This document shows, one piece after another, positions 23,387 through 30,093 of a DNA stretch of 52,666 nucleotides. The translations under genes were made by a program, and so were the position numbers. The DNA is taken from positions 1 to 52,666 of the forward strand of contig CABMDC010000020.1 in assembly GCA_902384795.1 (NCBI GenBank), in the 5' to 3' direction. Numbering within the stretch: the stretch's first letter is position 1; each line of letters begins with the position of its first letter. The notes beneath the pieces were generated by a model that did not search any database, had not been told where the DNA came from, and saw only the letters and a program-made list of their open reading frames with translations. Source of the DNA: Candidatus Gugararchaeum adminiculabundum (GTDB taxonomy: Archaea > Micrarchaeota > Micrarchaeia > Burarchaeales > Gugararchaeaceae).

Positions 23387-25102
23387 TTAGCGTTTAATTC
23401 TGCTATCCTTTACATCTATTCCAGTCTTCCCCCTAGGCTGGACCATTTTCACTCCTGCCACTTCCCCGGGCGGGACAAATTTAGCCTCATTTCGCGCACT
23501 TCTCAACACTCCCATTTTTCCATCATCAAGCAAGGGCAGCTCGTTTTCTTTTTTGCCCCACGTCTTCCCCCCATACCCCAATCCCTGCGCTTTCTCCTTA
23601 ACCCCGGGATTTTTCTCAAACATCTTTGCTATCCGGTTCCTCATGGTAAGCTCGGTCTGATCCGGCTGTCCAGTTAATTCTGCAAGTTTCCCAAGTGTTA
23701 CCCTTCCCTGCGTTTCCACATCCCATTTTTCCAGAATTTCCTCAACATGCTGCTTGAGCGTCTTTACTCCGCTTTTTTCCTTAAACAGTTTTTTTAGTTT
23801 ACTTCTATGCTCCAAGTTTTGCTTAATTATCTCCGCGCCCAGCCCTGTCGGTCCCTCCAGCGCTTCAGGAGTTGCCGGCCCCTGCGTTTCCACATCCCAC
23901 TTCCCCAGGGCTTTCGCAATCAGCTTTTCCTCAAATTTCGAATCCCCATACCCGAACTTTTCAGCTTTTTTCTTAAGTTGAGGTTTTTCCTCGAACAATT
24001 TGCGGACTGTCACATTGCTTCTGCCCGCTTTTTTAGCAAGCCTTCTCAGGGTAATCCTTCCCAGTTTCAAATCCCAGTTCTCTATTGCTTCCTTGACTGC
24101 CGAATAAGTGTTGCCCTTTAGTTTTTCCATTGGGGCGTATCCCTTCTCCTTAGCGAGTTTTTTCAGTTTTTTGTCCTTCTCGATTATCTTCAGAATTACC
24201 GTGCTGGACACGCCAATCTTTTCTGCCAGCCTTTTGATTTTCAGATCCCCCTGTTTCTCCCTGTCCCATTCTTCCAATGCTTTTGTGATTTTCCTCCTGT
24301 TCTTCCAGCTCTGAACCCCATACCCGCCATTTTCCTTGGCCAGTTTCCTCAGAGCTGGGTTTTCCCTGAATACATCCGCAATTGTGGAATTGCTCAGCCC
24401 TGTTTTTCTGATCAGCTTCTTCAGCGTCATCTGCCCCTGCTTCTCCACGTCCCACTCCTTTACTATTTTTGCGAGCTTTTCCCTCTTTTTCCATGCAGGT
24501 TTTCCGTATCCCTTCTTATCCGCCAGTTTTTTCAGCCCTGGATTTTTCTTGAATATTCTGCACATTGCCGAAGAGTTTAACCCTGTTTTCCGCCTAAGCT
24601 TTCTCGGCGACATCCGCCCCTGCTTCTCCACATCCCACTCCGTTACATGTTTTTCAAGTCTTTTCCTGCTTTTCCACCCTCTATCCCCGTACCCTTTCTT
24701 TTTTGCCATGCGCATGATTCCCGGTCTTTCGCTAAGCCTTTTCTTGATCAAGCCAGGGTATGCCTTGGTTTTCCCAATCAGCTTATTCAGCGTAATCTGC
24801 CCCTGCTTCTCCACATCCCATTCCCTTACTATTTTTCCAAGCTTTTTCGCCCTGCCCCTGCGCAGATTTCCATAGCCCTTATTCTCGGCTTTTCTCCTCA
24901 GCCCCGGTTTTTCCTTGAATTTCTTTTTGATTGTCGACGGGCTCATATTTGCCTTTTTTGCCAATTTTTTCAGCGTTATTAATCCCTGCCCCTTCACCTT
25001 CCATTCGTCTATAGTCTCCCTAAGCCGACGCTCCGCTGCTTCCCTCTTTCTCATAGTTGCCCAAGAAGTTCTCTTTTTTCTCCTCACTGGTTCATTCGTC
25101 AC
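23387..25102 (-). CDS. Tandem helix-turn-helix-repeat (HTH-array) protein
   Basis: A 571-residue, strongly basic protein with eight ~55-residue repeats at about residues 23-78, 85-139, 146-200, 207-262, 269-322, 333-386, 392-445 and 451-511. Each repeat opens with a helix and W-D-V-E-x-Q-G; the Trp positions are 34, 95, 156, 217, 279, 343, 402 and 460. Next comes a TLxKL...TGLSxSTI segment that reads as a helix-turn-helix, then NPxLxKLAxxKGYG. Such repeats suggest multivalent DNA binding; I know of no family with this arrangement. The ~60-residue C-terminal tail is non-repetitive. The start is GTG 25102, with GGTGGGGGAG upstream. The promoter box at 25129-25160 is shared with the GAF gene at 32024. 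Confidence 0.8.
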   Translation of the reverse strand: MTNEPVRRKKRTSWATMRKREAAERRLRETIDEWKVKGQGLITLKKLAKKANMSPSTIKKKFKEKPGLRRKAENKGYGNLRRGRAKKLGKIVREWDVEKQGQITLNKLIGKTKAYPGLIKKRLSERPGIMRMAKKKGYGDRGWKSRKRLEKHVTEWDVEKQGRMSPRKLRRKTGLNSSAMCRIFKKNPGLKKLADKKGYGKPAWKKREKLAKIVKEWDVEKQGQMTLKKLIRKTGLSNSTIADVFRENPALRKLAKENGGYGVQSWKNRRKITKALEEWDREKQGDLKIKRLAEKIGVSSTVILKIIEKDKKLKKLAKEKGYAPMEKLKGNTYSAVKEAIENWDLKLGRITLRRLAKKAGRSNVTVRKLFEEKPQLKKKAEKFGYGDSKFEEKLIAKALGKWDVETQGPATPEALEGPTGLGAEIIKQNLEHRSKLKKLFKEKSGVKTLKQHVEEILEKWDVETQGRVTLGKLAELTGQPDQTELTMRNRIAKMFEKNPGVKEKAQGLGYGGKTWGKKENELPLLDDGKMGVLRSARNEAKFVPPGEVAGVKMVQPRGKTGIDVKDSRIKR

Positions 25103-25128
25103 GTTTCTACTCCCCCACCCATGTAAAT

Positions 25129-25160
25129 CGTTATAGTTTATGTATATTAATGATTATAAA
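25129..25160 (-). promoter_or_regulatory. Promoter box shared with the GAF/kinase-like gene (copy 1)
   Basis: On the + strand this begins CGTTATAGTTTATGTA (25129-25144), has T at 25145, continues ATTAATG (25146-25152) and ends with TATAAA (25155-25160). Counting the three mismatches, 29 of 32 positions match the box at 32088-32119. On the minus strand the TTTATA end can act as TATA box, with transcription starting near the CATAAACTATAACG end about 27 nt before GTG 25102. Confidence 0.75.
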
Positions 25161-25191
25161 CCGTTCTTTCAGCCAAACTAAAGAAGAAGGA

Positions 25192-25208
25192 TGCTCCGTC
25201 CGCGGAGC
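25192..25208 (-). repeat. Copy of the tRNA-Glu 3' end in a small hairpin
   Basis: Eleven bases (25192-25202) repeat the 3' terminus of tRNA-Glu (25344-25354; CGGACGGAGCA on the minus strand). They are preceded on the minus strand by GCTCCG, the start of the same acceptor stem, so the 17 nt fold as a mini-helix. It may be a decayed tRNA fragment or an old recombination site. No integrase is nearby. Confidence 0.45.
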
Positions 25209-25263
25209 CAACTTGGTTTTCCAATCCAGGCCCCGAACCCCTCAAAACACAAAGAAGCACCAG

Positions 25264-25314
25264 TTAGCTGCGGATAACTGCTCCCGCGGCAAGCGCGCTC
25301 GCAGTTATCCTAAC
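25264..25314. other. Strong stem-loop downstream of tRNA-Glu
   Basis: GGATAACTGC (25272-25281) pairs perfectly with GCAGTTATCC (25301-25310) around a GC-rich 19-nt loop. GTTA (25263-25266) and TAAC (25311-25314) can extend the stem past a 5-nt bulge. It lies on the 3' side of the tRNA-Glu transcript and could be a processing or stability element, or a small RNA. No known RNA family was recognised. Confidence 0.5.
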
Positions 25315-25343
25315 CAATCTCCGAGATAATAAAAAAGAAATAG

Positions 25344-25458
25344 TGCTCCGTCCGGGATTTGAACCCGGGTCGCCGCCTATCACTGGACGGATCCGCTTTT
25401 TGTAAAGGGTCGCCGCCTTGAGAGGGCGATATCCTTGACCGAGCTAGACGAACGGAGC
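25344..25458 (-). tRNA. tRNA-Glu(CTC) with a 40-nt intron
   Basis: The acceptor stem pairs GCTCCGT with ACGGAGC, and an A lies at the discriminator position. The T arm is GGGTTCAAATCCC, and the anticodon loop CTCTCAA gives anticodon CTC. The mature tRNA is 75 nt. The gene has 40 extra nt, most simply an intron after position 37 (minus-strand bases 25418-25379). The intron begins with a copy of the exon sequence AGGCGGCGACCC, so the exact boundary is ambiguous from sequence. A relaxed bulge-helix-bulge can be drawn at the canonical site with 3 of 4 central pairs. The sequence ends without an encoded CCA. Confidence 0.9.
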
Positions 25459-25504
25459 GTTGTGTTTTTTCCGCCCTAATCGGGGCGGCAAAACCTTTCT
25501 TTTG

Positions 25505-25590
25505 GATTCGACCAGCCTTTTCTTTGGAAAGAAAAGGACCCGATTTTTGCCAAAGCAAAAATGGGCGCATTTGTGCCGCTGCACAAATCG
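25505..25590 (+). repeat. Triple-arm repeat element, divergent copy C (between tRNAs)
   Basis: CAGCC (25513-25517) leads into a perfect hairpin, CCTTTTCTTT (25516-25525) with AAAGAAAAGG (25528-25537). ACCCGA follows, then a second hairpin ATTTTTGC-CAAA-GCAAAAAT and TGGGC. A third hairpin follows at ~25569-25589 (ATTTGTGC with GCACAAAT). Compared with copies A and B, the order CAGCC, arm pair, ACCC(C)GA, ATGG is kept. A hairpin is inserted in the box and the third mirror arm is lost. It lies in the spacer between tRNA-Ala and tRNA-Glu. Confidence 0.55.
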
Positions 25591-25599
25591 CGTGGGCAA

Positions 25600-25671
25600 T
25601 GGACTCGGCGGGAATCGAACCCGCAGTCTCCTGCATGCCATGCAGGCGCGATACCGTTTCGCTACGAGCCC
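25600..25671 (-). tRNA. tRNA-Ala(GGC)
   Basis: A 72-nt intron-less tRNA. Acceptor stem GGGCTCG pairs with CGAGTCC and contains the G3:U70 pair that marks alanine tRNAs. The anticodon loop ATGGCAT, flanked by CCTGC/GCAGG, gives GGC. The T arm is GCGGGTTCGATTCCCGC. CCA is not encoded. A CCGCC-TTTTT-AGGCGG hairpin (25675-25690) lies just before its 5' end. It is upstream of tRNA-Glu on the same strand and probably co-transcribed with it. Confidence 0.95.
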
Positions 25672-25800
25672 CTCCGCCTTTTTAGGCGGAAGTGAGTCGT
25701 CCCTATCCCACCGGTTATTCACAAGGCAAGCGAGCAAACTTGTTTTGCGAGTCTTACCTTGCATAGGAATGCGTGTTTCAGTTTATATCCTGAAACTCAT
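25672..25800 (-). ncRNA. Candidate structured leader or small RNA ahead of tRNA-Ala
   Basis: No protein gene is visible here. On the minus strand a TATA-like GATATAAAC (about 25780-25790) sits in the loop of the palindrome GTTTCAG/CTGAAAC. About 25 nt downstream begins an imperfect 40-nt stem-loop (25721-25760; CAAGG with CCTTG outside, GCAAAC with GTTTTGC inside, a small internal loop between). A 6-bp hairpin next to the tRNA follows. The transcript would reach tRNA-Ala after ~85 nt. No C/D boxes and no clear ACA motif were found, so the class is unknown. Confidence 0.35.
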
Positions 25801-25830
25801 AAGAGCGACTCCGGAAACCATTGTACGCTC

Positions 25831-26058
25831 TTATTCGGAGGGCGAAATGAAAATTACGCTGTCTCCCCTGAGGAGCATGGTCCCGACTTTCCTCTTAACC
25901 TCGCCGTTCTCGAGAATCTCCGTGTTCTCAAGCACGATGTTCATGTGAACATCATAGCTGGTCATTTTTCCCCTAATCTCCCTGCCTCCTTTCATCCCGA
26001 TCAACACCATGTTGTCCAGGCTTCCATTTAGCACATCGAACGGTCTTTTCTCTGTCAA
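25831..26058 (-). CDS. Sm-like RNA-binding protein (LSm)
   Basis: A 75-residue archaeal LSm protein that forms rings binding U-rich RNA. The Sm1 motif RPFDVLNGSLDNMVLIGMKGGREIRGKMTSYDVHMNIVLENTEIL and the Sm2 motif GTMLLRGDSVIFI are complete. I chose the TTG start at 26058 because GGAGGGAGA precedes it by ~6 nt and the family starts with a short segment before RPFDVL; the upstream open frame would add eight unlikely residues. It is the last gene of the leftward TatD, NYN and LSm set. Confidence 0.93.
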   Translation of the reverse strand: MTEKRPFDVLNGSLDNMVLIGMKGGREIRGKMTSYDVHMNIVLENTEILENGEVKRKVGTMLLRGDSVIFISPSE

Positions 26059-26127
26059 AAAAATCTCCCTCCAAAAAATCAAAATCTTCCTTATATTTTT
26101 ACTCGCGTCCCCTTTTTAATGATATAC

Positions 26128-26610
26128 TCAGAGGTTGTCCGCCATAATTATGTGGTCAGCGGTATTCTTCAGGGCCACGGAAAAGCCCGGGTCAGCGCCT
26201 ATAACAATAGTCTCCTTCCCCAGCTCCTTTGCCTTGACCAGCACCGGCCTATAGTCGATATCCCGGGTCATGAGCGCAATCACATGGATGCTTGGGTTGT
26301 ACACCTGCTGCATGGCTTCCACAGCCATGGTCACATCCACATCTCCTGTTGTAATCACCGGCTCATACCCCTGATTTGTCATCGCCTCAATCAGCTTATC
26401 GCTCGCATACTGATCCAAATAGATTTTGCACACCTTGATTATGCCATACTGCTCCAGGCTCTTTTTCACGCGCGAAAGGTCAAGGTTCATCTCTTTCCTG
26501 ATGATGTTCGGCCCGTCCACTAGAAGCGCGATATTTTTCTCAGGTGTTTTCTTCTTTTTCACCATTCCGCTTAGTTTCTCAAACATTCCAATCCCTGTCT
26601 CGTTTTTCAT
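26128..26610 (-). CDS. NYN-domain (PIN-like) putative ribonuclease
   Basis: A 160-residue protein with a NYN domain, a PIN-like metal-dependent nuclease fold. The acidic residues are visible in ALLVDGPNII, in GDVDVTMAVEAMQQVY and in MTRDIDYRPVLVKAKELGKETIVIG. This matches a family widespread in archaea. The start is uncertain: ATG 26610 or ATG 26619, both just after the TatD stop at 26622. Its neighbours, LSm and a TatD-type nuclease, fit a role in RNA turnover. Confidence 0.85.
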   Translation of the reverse strand: MKNETGIGMFEKLSGMVKKKKTPEKNIALLVDGPNIIRKEMNLDLSRVKKSLEQYGIIKVCKIYLDQYASDKLIEAMTNQGYEPVITTGDVDVTMAVEAMQQVYNPSIHVIALMTRDIDYRPVLVKAKELGKETIVIGADPGFSVALKNTADHIIMADNL

Positions 26611-26621
26611 TATCCTCATCC

Positions 26622-27335
26622 CTATTCCATTGCAAAAAATCTTTTCGCATTCGCGCACGTTTCCCCAATCACTTCCTCCCTTGAAATTCCGAGCGCGCCC
26701 GCGATAATTTCAACCGAAGCCATGGTGTCCTGGGGCACCTTCCCTATCCCCGGAGCATCGCTTTCCACTACCAAATATTTTAGCCCGACCCTCTTAATTA
26801 CCTTTACTTTTTCCTTGCTCTTAAATGGTGAAATGGAAATCAAATATCCCAGGGAAACCGCTTTCGCGGCAGTCTCCTCGTCCCCAGTATAACAATGGAG
26901 CATCGCTTTTTTCACTCCAAATTTCTCCAGCGCTCTCACGCACTCTCCTTCATCATCTCTCCCATGGATAACAATTGGCAAATCAGATTTCAATGCCAGC
27001 TGAATCTGCTTCCCATAAATTTTCCTCTGGTTCTCCTGTTCCTCCGGCTTCCTCGCCCAGTGGTAATCCAGCCCGATTTCCCCAATTGCGTCAATTTTGC
27101 CCTTTTCGGCATTTTCACGCACAAATGCGATTTCCTTGGCGAATTCCCCGCCTTTCATCGCCTCCTGGGGCGCGATTCCAATGCACACCGCCACATTCGC
27201 TTTTCCCTCGGCAATCGCCACATTTTTCACATTGGCCGCGTGCGTGTGCCCGCTGGTGCAGTAGAGCATATCTTTGCTCACTATCCGCTCCGGATTCGCA
27301 AAACTTTCGAGATGGCAATGGGCGTCAAAAAGCAT
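26622..27335 (-). CDS. TatD-family metal-dependent hydrolase/DNase
   Basis: A 237-residue TIM-barrel metallohydrolase. Metal-binding motifs are in order: DAHCHLE (4-10), the Glu of IGEIGLDYHW, IVIHGRD, LHCYTG and VVESDAP. TatD enzymes have exonuclease or endonuclease activity in DNA repair and RNA quality control; the natural substrate here is not known. A TATA box (minus-strand TATTTAAATA near 27340-27350) lies very close to ATG 27335, suggesting a leaderless mRNA. It is the first gene of the leftward set and divergent from aIF5A. Confidence 0.9.
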   Translation of the reverse strand: MLFDAHCHLESFANPERIVSKDMLYCTSGHTHAANVKNVAIAEGKANVAVCIGIAPQEAMKGGEFAKEIAFVRENAEKGKIDAIGEIGLDYHWARKPEEQENQRKIYGKQIQLALKSDLPIVIHGRDDEGECVRALEKFGVKKAMLHCYTGDEETAAKAVSLGYLISISPFKSKEKVKVIKRVGLKYLVVESDAPGIGKVPQDTMASVEIIAGALGISREEVIGETCANAKRFFAME

Positions 27336-27404
27336 ACAAGCTATTTAAATATTTGGCTAATATAAAGATACCCTAATTTCAACTTCTATTTAGGTGATTT
27401 TGAC

Positions 27405-27815
27405 ATGAGCGAAGGGGAAAAAACATTTGCATCAGCCAAGGAGGCCAAGGTCGGGAAGTACATCCTGATAGAGGACATCCCCTGCCGCGTTGTGAACATT
27501 GAGTCCAGCGCGCCGGGAAAGCACGGGGCGGCGAAGATGAGGATCACGGGCATCGGCATCTTTGACGGCCAGAAGAAAATCCTGCTCAAGCCCAGCGATG
27601 GGGACATCGAGGTTCCGATGATCATCCGCAAGAACGCGCAGATCACTTCCATTTCCGGCAACTCGGTCCAGCTCATGGACGGAGAAACCTACGAGGTTTT
27701 CGAGCTCACGCTCCCGGAGGAATTCGCCGCAGACGCCGAGGTCGGCCGCGAAGTGGAAATCATCGAGGCCATGGGCAAGAAATCGATCCAGCGTGTGATC
27801 AAGTCTTCCGGCTAA
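27405..27815 (+). CDS. Translation factor aIF5A
   Basis: A 136-residue elongation/initiation factor 5A that helps ribosomes through difficult peptide bonds. The hypusination loop is visible in SSAPGKHGAAKMRI, with the modified Lys in PGKHG. The N-terminal SH3-like barrel and the C-terminal OB domain (EVPMIIRKNAQITSISGNSVQLMDGETYEVFELTLPEE) are both present. AGGTGATTTTGAC precedes ATG 27405, a strong archaeal ribosome binding site. S24e and S27ae genes follow, an information-processing cluster. Confidence 0.96.
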   Translation: MSEGEKTFASAKEAKVGKYILIEDIPCRVVNIESSAPGKHGAAKMRITGIGIFDGQKKILLKPSDGDIEVPMIIRKNAQITSISGNSVQLMDGETYEVFELTLPEEFAADAEVGREVEIIEAMGKKSIQRVIKSSG

Positions 27816-27863
27816 GCCGGGCGTGCATTTCGATTTTATGTGTGAAATTTTTTGGTGATGAAT

Positions 27864-28187
27864 ATGGATATTGAAATAAAGAACGAGAAAGAGAACAAGG
27901 CGCTTGAAAGAAAAGAGGTCACTTTTCTGGTGAAATACGACAAGGCGACCCCCTCGCGCGACGAGGTGCGGGCGGCCCTTGCCCCGAAAGTAAGGTCCAA
28001 GCAGGAACTCATAGTAATTGATTTCATGTACCCGAGCTATGGCACACGGAGCGCGAACGGAAGCGCCAAGGTATACGCCAACGAGGCCGCAATGAAAATC
28101 GAGCCGGCCTACAAGCACGCGCGCGGAAAGCCCAAGCCCAAGGAGGGAGAGGCGGCACCGGCGGCAAAGAAAAAAGAGAAAAAGTAA
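27864..28187 (+). CDS. Ribosomal protein S24e
   Basis: A 107-residue small-subunit protein. MDIEIKNEKENKALERKEVTFLV and the block TPSRDEVRAALAPKV match S24e, as do ELIVIDFMYPSYGTRSANGSAKVYANEAAM and the lysine-rich tail. I chose ATG 27864 because GGTGAT (27854-27859) lies upstream at a short spacing; ATG 27858 overlaps that site. A basic PKPKEGEAAPAAKKKEKK tail follows the folded domain. Confidence 0.94.
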   Translation: MDIEIKNEKENKALERKEVTFLVKYDKATPSRDEVRAALAPKVRSKQELIVIDFMYPSYGTRSANGSAKVYANEAAMKIEPAYKHARGKPKPKEGEAAPAAKKKEKK

Positions 28188-28264
28188 ATTAAAAAGGAAA
28201 AGAGGAGAAAAAGTAAAAAACAGCAAACGATGAAAACAAACAAAATTAACGATGTGTGATTTTT

Positions 28265-28429
28265 ATGGCAGATGAAAAAAAGGACAAAGCACCGGCAAAG
28301 AAAAAGAAAGCAATCAAGGCCTACAAGCCAGGCAAGCGCTCATGCCCCAAGTGCGGCACAGGAGTTTTCCTGGCTGAGCACGCTGACCGCCGCTCATGCG
28401 GAAAGTGTGGTTACTTTGAGAAAAAATAA
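28265..28429 (+). CDS. Ribosomal protein S27ae
   Basis: A 54-residue zinc-ribbon protein of the small subunit. The sequence begins [20 protein letters not shown] and the zinc ligands lie in CPKCG and CGKCG, 18 residues apart. The last residues are YFEKK. A GTGTGAT ribosome binding site precedes ATG 28265. In archaea S24e and S27ae are normally adjacent, as here. A frame-shifted open frame across this gene is not real; the downstream CPBP gene starts near its 3' end. Confidence 0.95.
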   Translation: MADEKKDKAPAKKKKAIKAYKPGKRSCPKCGTGVFLAEHADRRSCGKCGYFEKK

Positions 28430-29099
28430 TCTCTCTTTTTTTATTGTTTCATTTCTGTTTTTTAGCGCGATTCTCCTAATTTTCTCAAGCATGCTTTTGC
28501 TCATGTTCAGGGTCCCCCTCAATCTCTACCTGCTTGCCCCGCTTCTAAACGGTTCGCTCTCATCCGCAATGGTCACATTCCCGCTTTACTATATAATGCG
28601 CGAAGACATTTCGGCAAAAGAGGCATTCTCCAGGCTCGGGCTTGAATACAGGGGCATCGGCCCGCTGGTAAAGGAAATAATCTACGGAGTTCTCCTGCTC
28701 TTCTGCATGTTCATCCTTCTCATGATAATCGGGGCATTGGCAATGAAATTCGGCTTCCTTGACCAGGACAAAGTCCAGGAAAAAGTTTCAGCGCTTCCGT
28801 TCTACATGGTCGTTTTTGCAATCATTGTCGCCCCGTTCACCGAGGAAGTCTTCTTCAGGGGTTTTCTTCTCAACCGCAAATTCCTTCCACCCATCGGCCT
28901 GCTGATTTTCTCCTCGGTCATCTTTGGCATCTCCCATCTCTCCTATGGCTCGGTTTACGAAATAGCCGCCGCCCTAACCATGGGGTTCGCCCTGGGAATT
29001 GCCGCCCTGTACCGGAAATCAATAATCCCCTCCATCACGGCCCATTTGATTTTCAACCTGATTTCCATGATAGCAATGCGTTCAGTCGGTGCCGGTTGA
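28416..29099 (+). CDS. CPBP-family intramembrane metalloprotease
   Basis: A membrane protein of the Rce1/CAAX-like (ABI) family with about six helices. The catalytic motif [14 protein letters not shown] carries the EE-x3-R pair, and the second motif [11 protein letters not shown] carries the metal-binding His. I chose TTG 28416 because it starts [20 protein letters not shown], a proper first membrane helix; it overlaps S27ae by 14 nt. ATG 28491 would remove that helix. The substrate is unknown. Kae1 follows 19 nt downstream. Confidence 0.82.
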   Translation: MRKNNLSFFIVSFLFFSAILLIFSSMLLLMFRVPLNLYLLAPLLNGSLSSAMVTFPLYYIMREDISAKEAFSRLGLEYRGIGPLVKEIIYGVLLLFCMFILLMIIGALAMKFGFLDQDKVQEKVSALPFYMVVFAIIVAPFTEEVFFRGFLLNRKFLPPIGLLIFSSVIFGISHLSYGSVYEIAAALTMGFALGIAALYRKSIIPSITAHLIFNLISMIAMRSVGAG

Positions 29100-29118
29100 A
29101 TTAGCACAAGTTGATTCT

Positions 29119-30093
29119 ATGATCTGTCTCGGAATTGAATCCACTGCTCACACGCTCGGAATCGGCATTTGCAAAAACGGCGAAATCCTCGCCAATGCGC
29201 GCTCCATGTACAAATCCGCCAAGCCCGGCGAAGGAATAATCCCAAGAAAAGCGGCAGAGCATCATTCTGAAATCTTTCCCACTCTTTACAAGCAGGCGCT
29301 AGCGCAGGCAAAGTTAACCCCTGACAAAATCGGCCTCTATGCTTTTTCCGAAGGCCCAGGCATCGGCGCCTGTTTGCGCACCGCCTGCGCAGCGGCAAAA
29401 TACCTTTCCGCAAAGCACAGGAAGCCAATCATCGGCGTAAACCACTGCCACTCTCACATTGAAATTGCAAAGAAATTCACAGGCTTCAAGGACCCGCTCA
29501 CTTTGTACGTAAGCGGAGGCAACACGCAGATTTTAGTTGAAGAGAAAAAATCCTTCCATGTTCTAGGTGAAACCTTGGACATCGGAGTCGGCAATCTGTT
29601 CGATTCATTTGCGCGTGAGCTGGGTCTGCAATTCGCCCACGGCTCTGCCATCGAGCAGCTCGCCCTCAAGGGAAAATACACCGAGCTTCCCTACACAGTA
29701 AAAGGAATGAATCTGGCATTCTCAGGTCTATTCACCGCAGTTTCCAAAAAAATTCCAAGCACTTCAAAAGAAGACCTCTGCTACTCGCTTCAAGAAACCG
29801 TTTACGCCATGCTCTGCGAAGCAAGCGAACGCGCCCTCACTCTCACTGGCAAGCGCGAAGTAATGGTTTGCGGAGGGGTCGCGCAGAACAAGCGGCTCCA
29901 GCAGATGATGGGTGAGATGGCAAAGGAGCACGGCGCAAAATTCGGGGTTGCGCCCAATGAGTTCAATGCGGACAACGGCGCAATGATCGCCTACACCGGT
30001 GAAATCCTATTTTCTCGCGGAATAAGAAGCAAACTAAAAGACTGCAGGCCAAGGCAGAAATACAGGAGCGACGAGGTTAGGCTGCGGCTTTAG
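29119..30093 (+). CDS. kae1: Kae1, tRNA N6-threonylcarbamoyladenosine synthase subunit
   Basis: The catalytic ASKHA-fold subunit of KEOPS, which adds threonylcarbamoyl to A37 of ANN-decoding tRNAs. Motifs present are MICLGIESTAHTLGIGI, the metal-binding VNHCHSHIEIA, LYVSGGNTQIL, GETLDIGVGNLFDSFAR, VCGGVAQNKRL and the final FNADNGAMIAYTG. I chose ATG 29119 because the protein starts with the fold; the open frame continues ten codons upstream without support. The 324-residue length means Bud32 is not fused, unlike in some archaea. Confidence 0.95.
   Translation: MICLGIESTAHTLGIGICKNGEILANARSMYKSAKPGEGIIPRKAAEHHSEIFPTLYKQALAQAKLTPDKIGLYAFSEGPGIGACLRTACAAAKYLSAKHRKPIIGVNHCHSHIEIAKKFTGFKDPLTLYVSGGNTQILVEEKKSFHVLGETLDIGVGNLFDSFARELGLQFAHGSAIEQLALKGKYTELPYTVKGMNLAFSGLFTAVSKKIPSTSKEDLCYSLQETVYAMLCEASERALTLTGKREVMVCGGVAQNKRLQQMMGEMAKEHGAKFGVAPNEFNADNGAMIAYTGEILFSRGIRSKLKDCRPRQKYRSDEVRLRL

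Noticed and set aside
23754-25136. Long open frames on the + strand opposite the HTH-array gene
   Set aside because: They mirror the tandem repeats of the minus-strand gene and encode Phe/Ser-rich nonsense, with no ribosome binding sites.
25192-25354. attL/attR pair of an integrated element at tRNA-Glu
   Set aside because: Only ~150 bp lie between the copies and no integrase or cargo gene is present.
28272-28415. Basic N-terminal extension of the CPBP protease
   Set aside because: That stretch is the S27ae gene read in another frame; S27ae has clear zinc ligands and a ribosome binding site.
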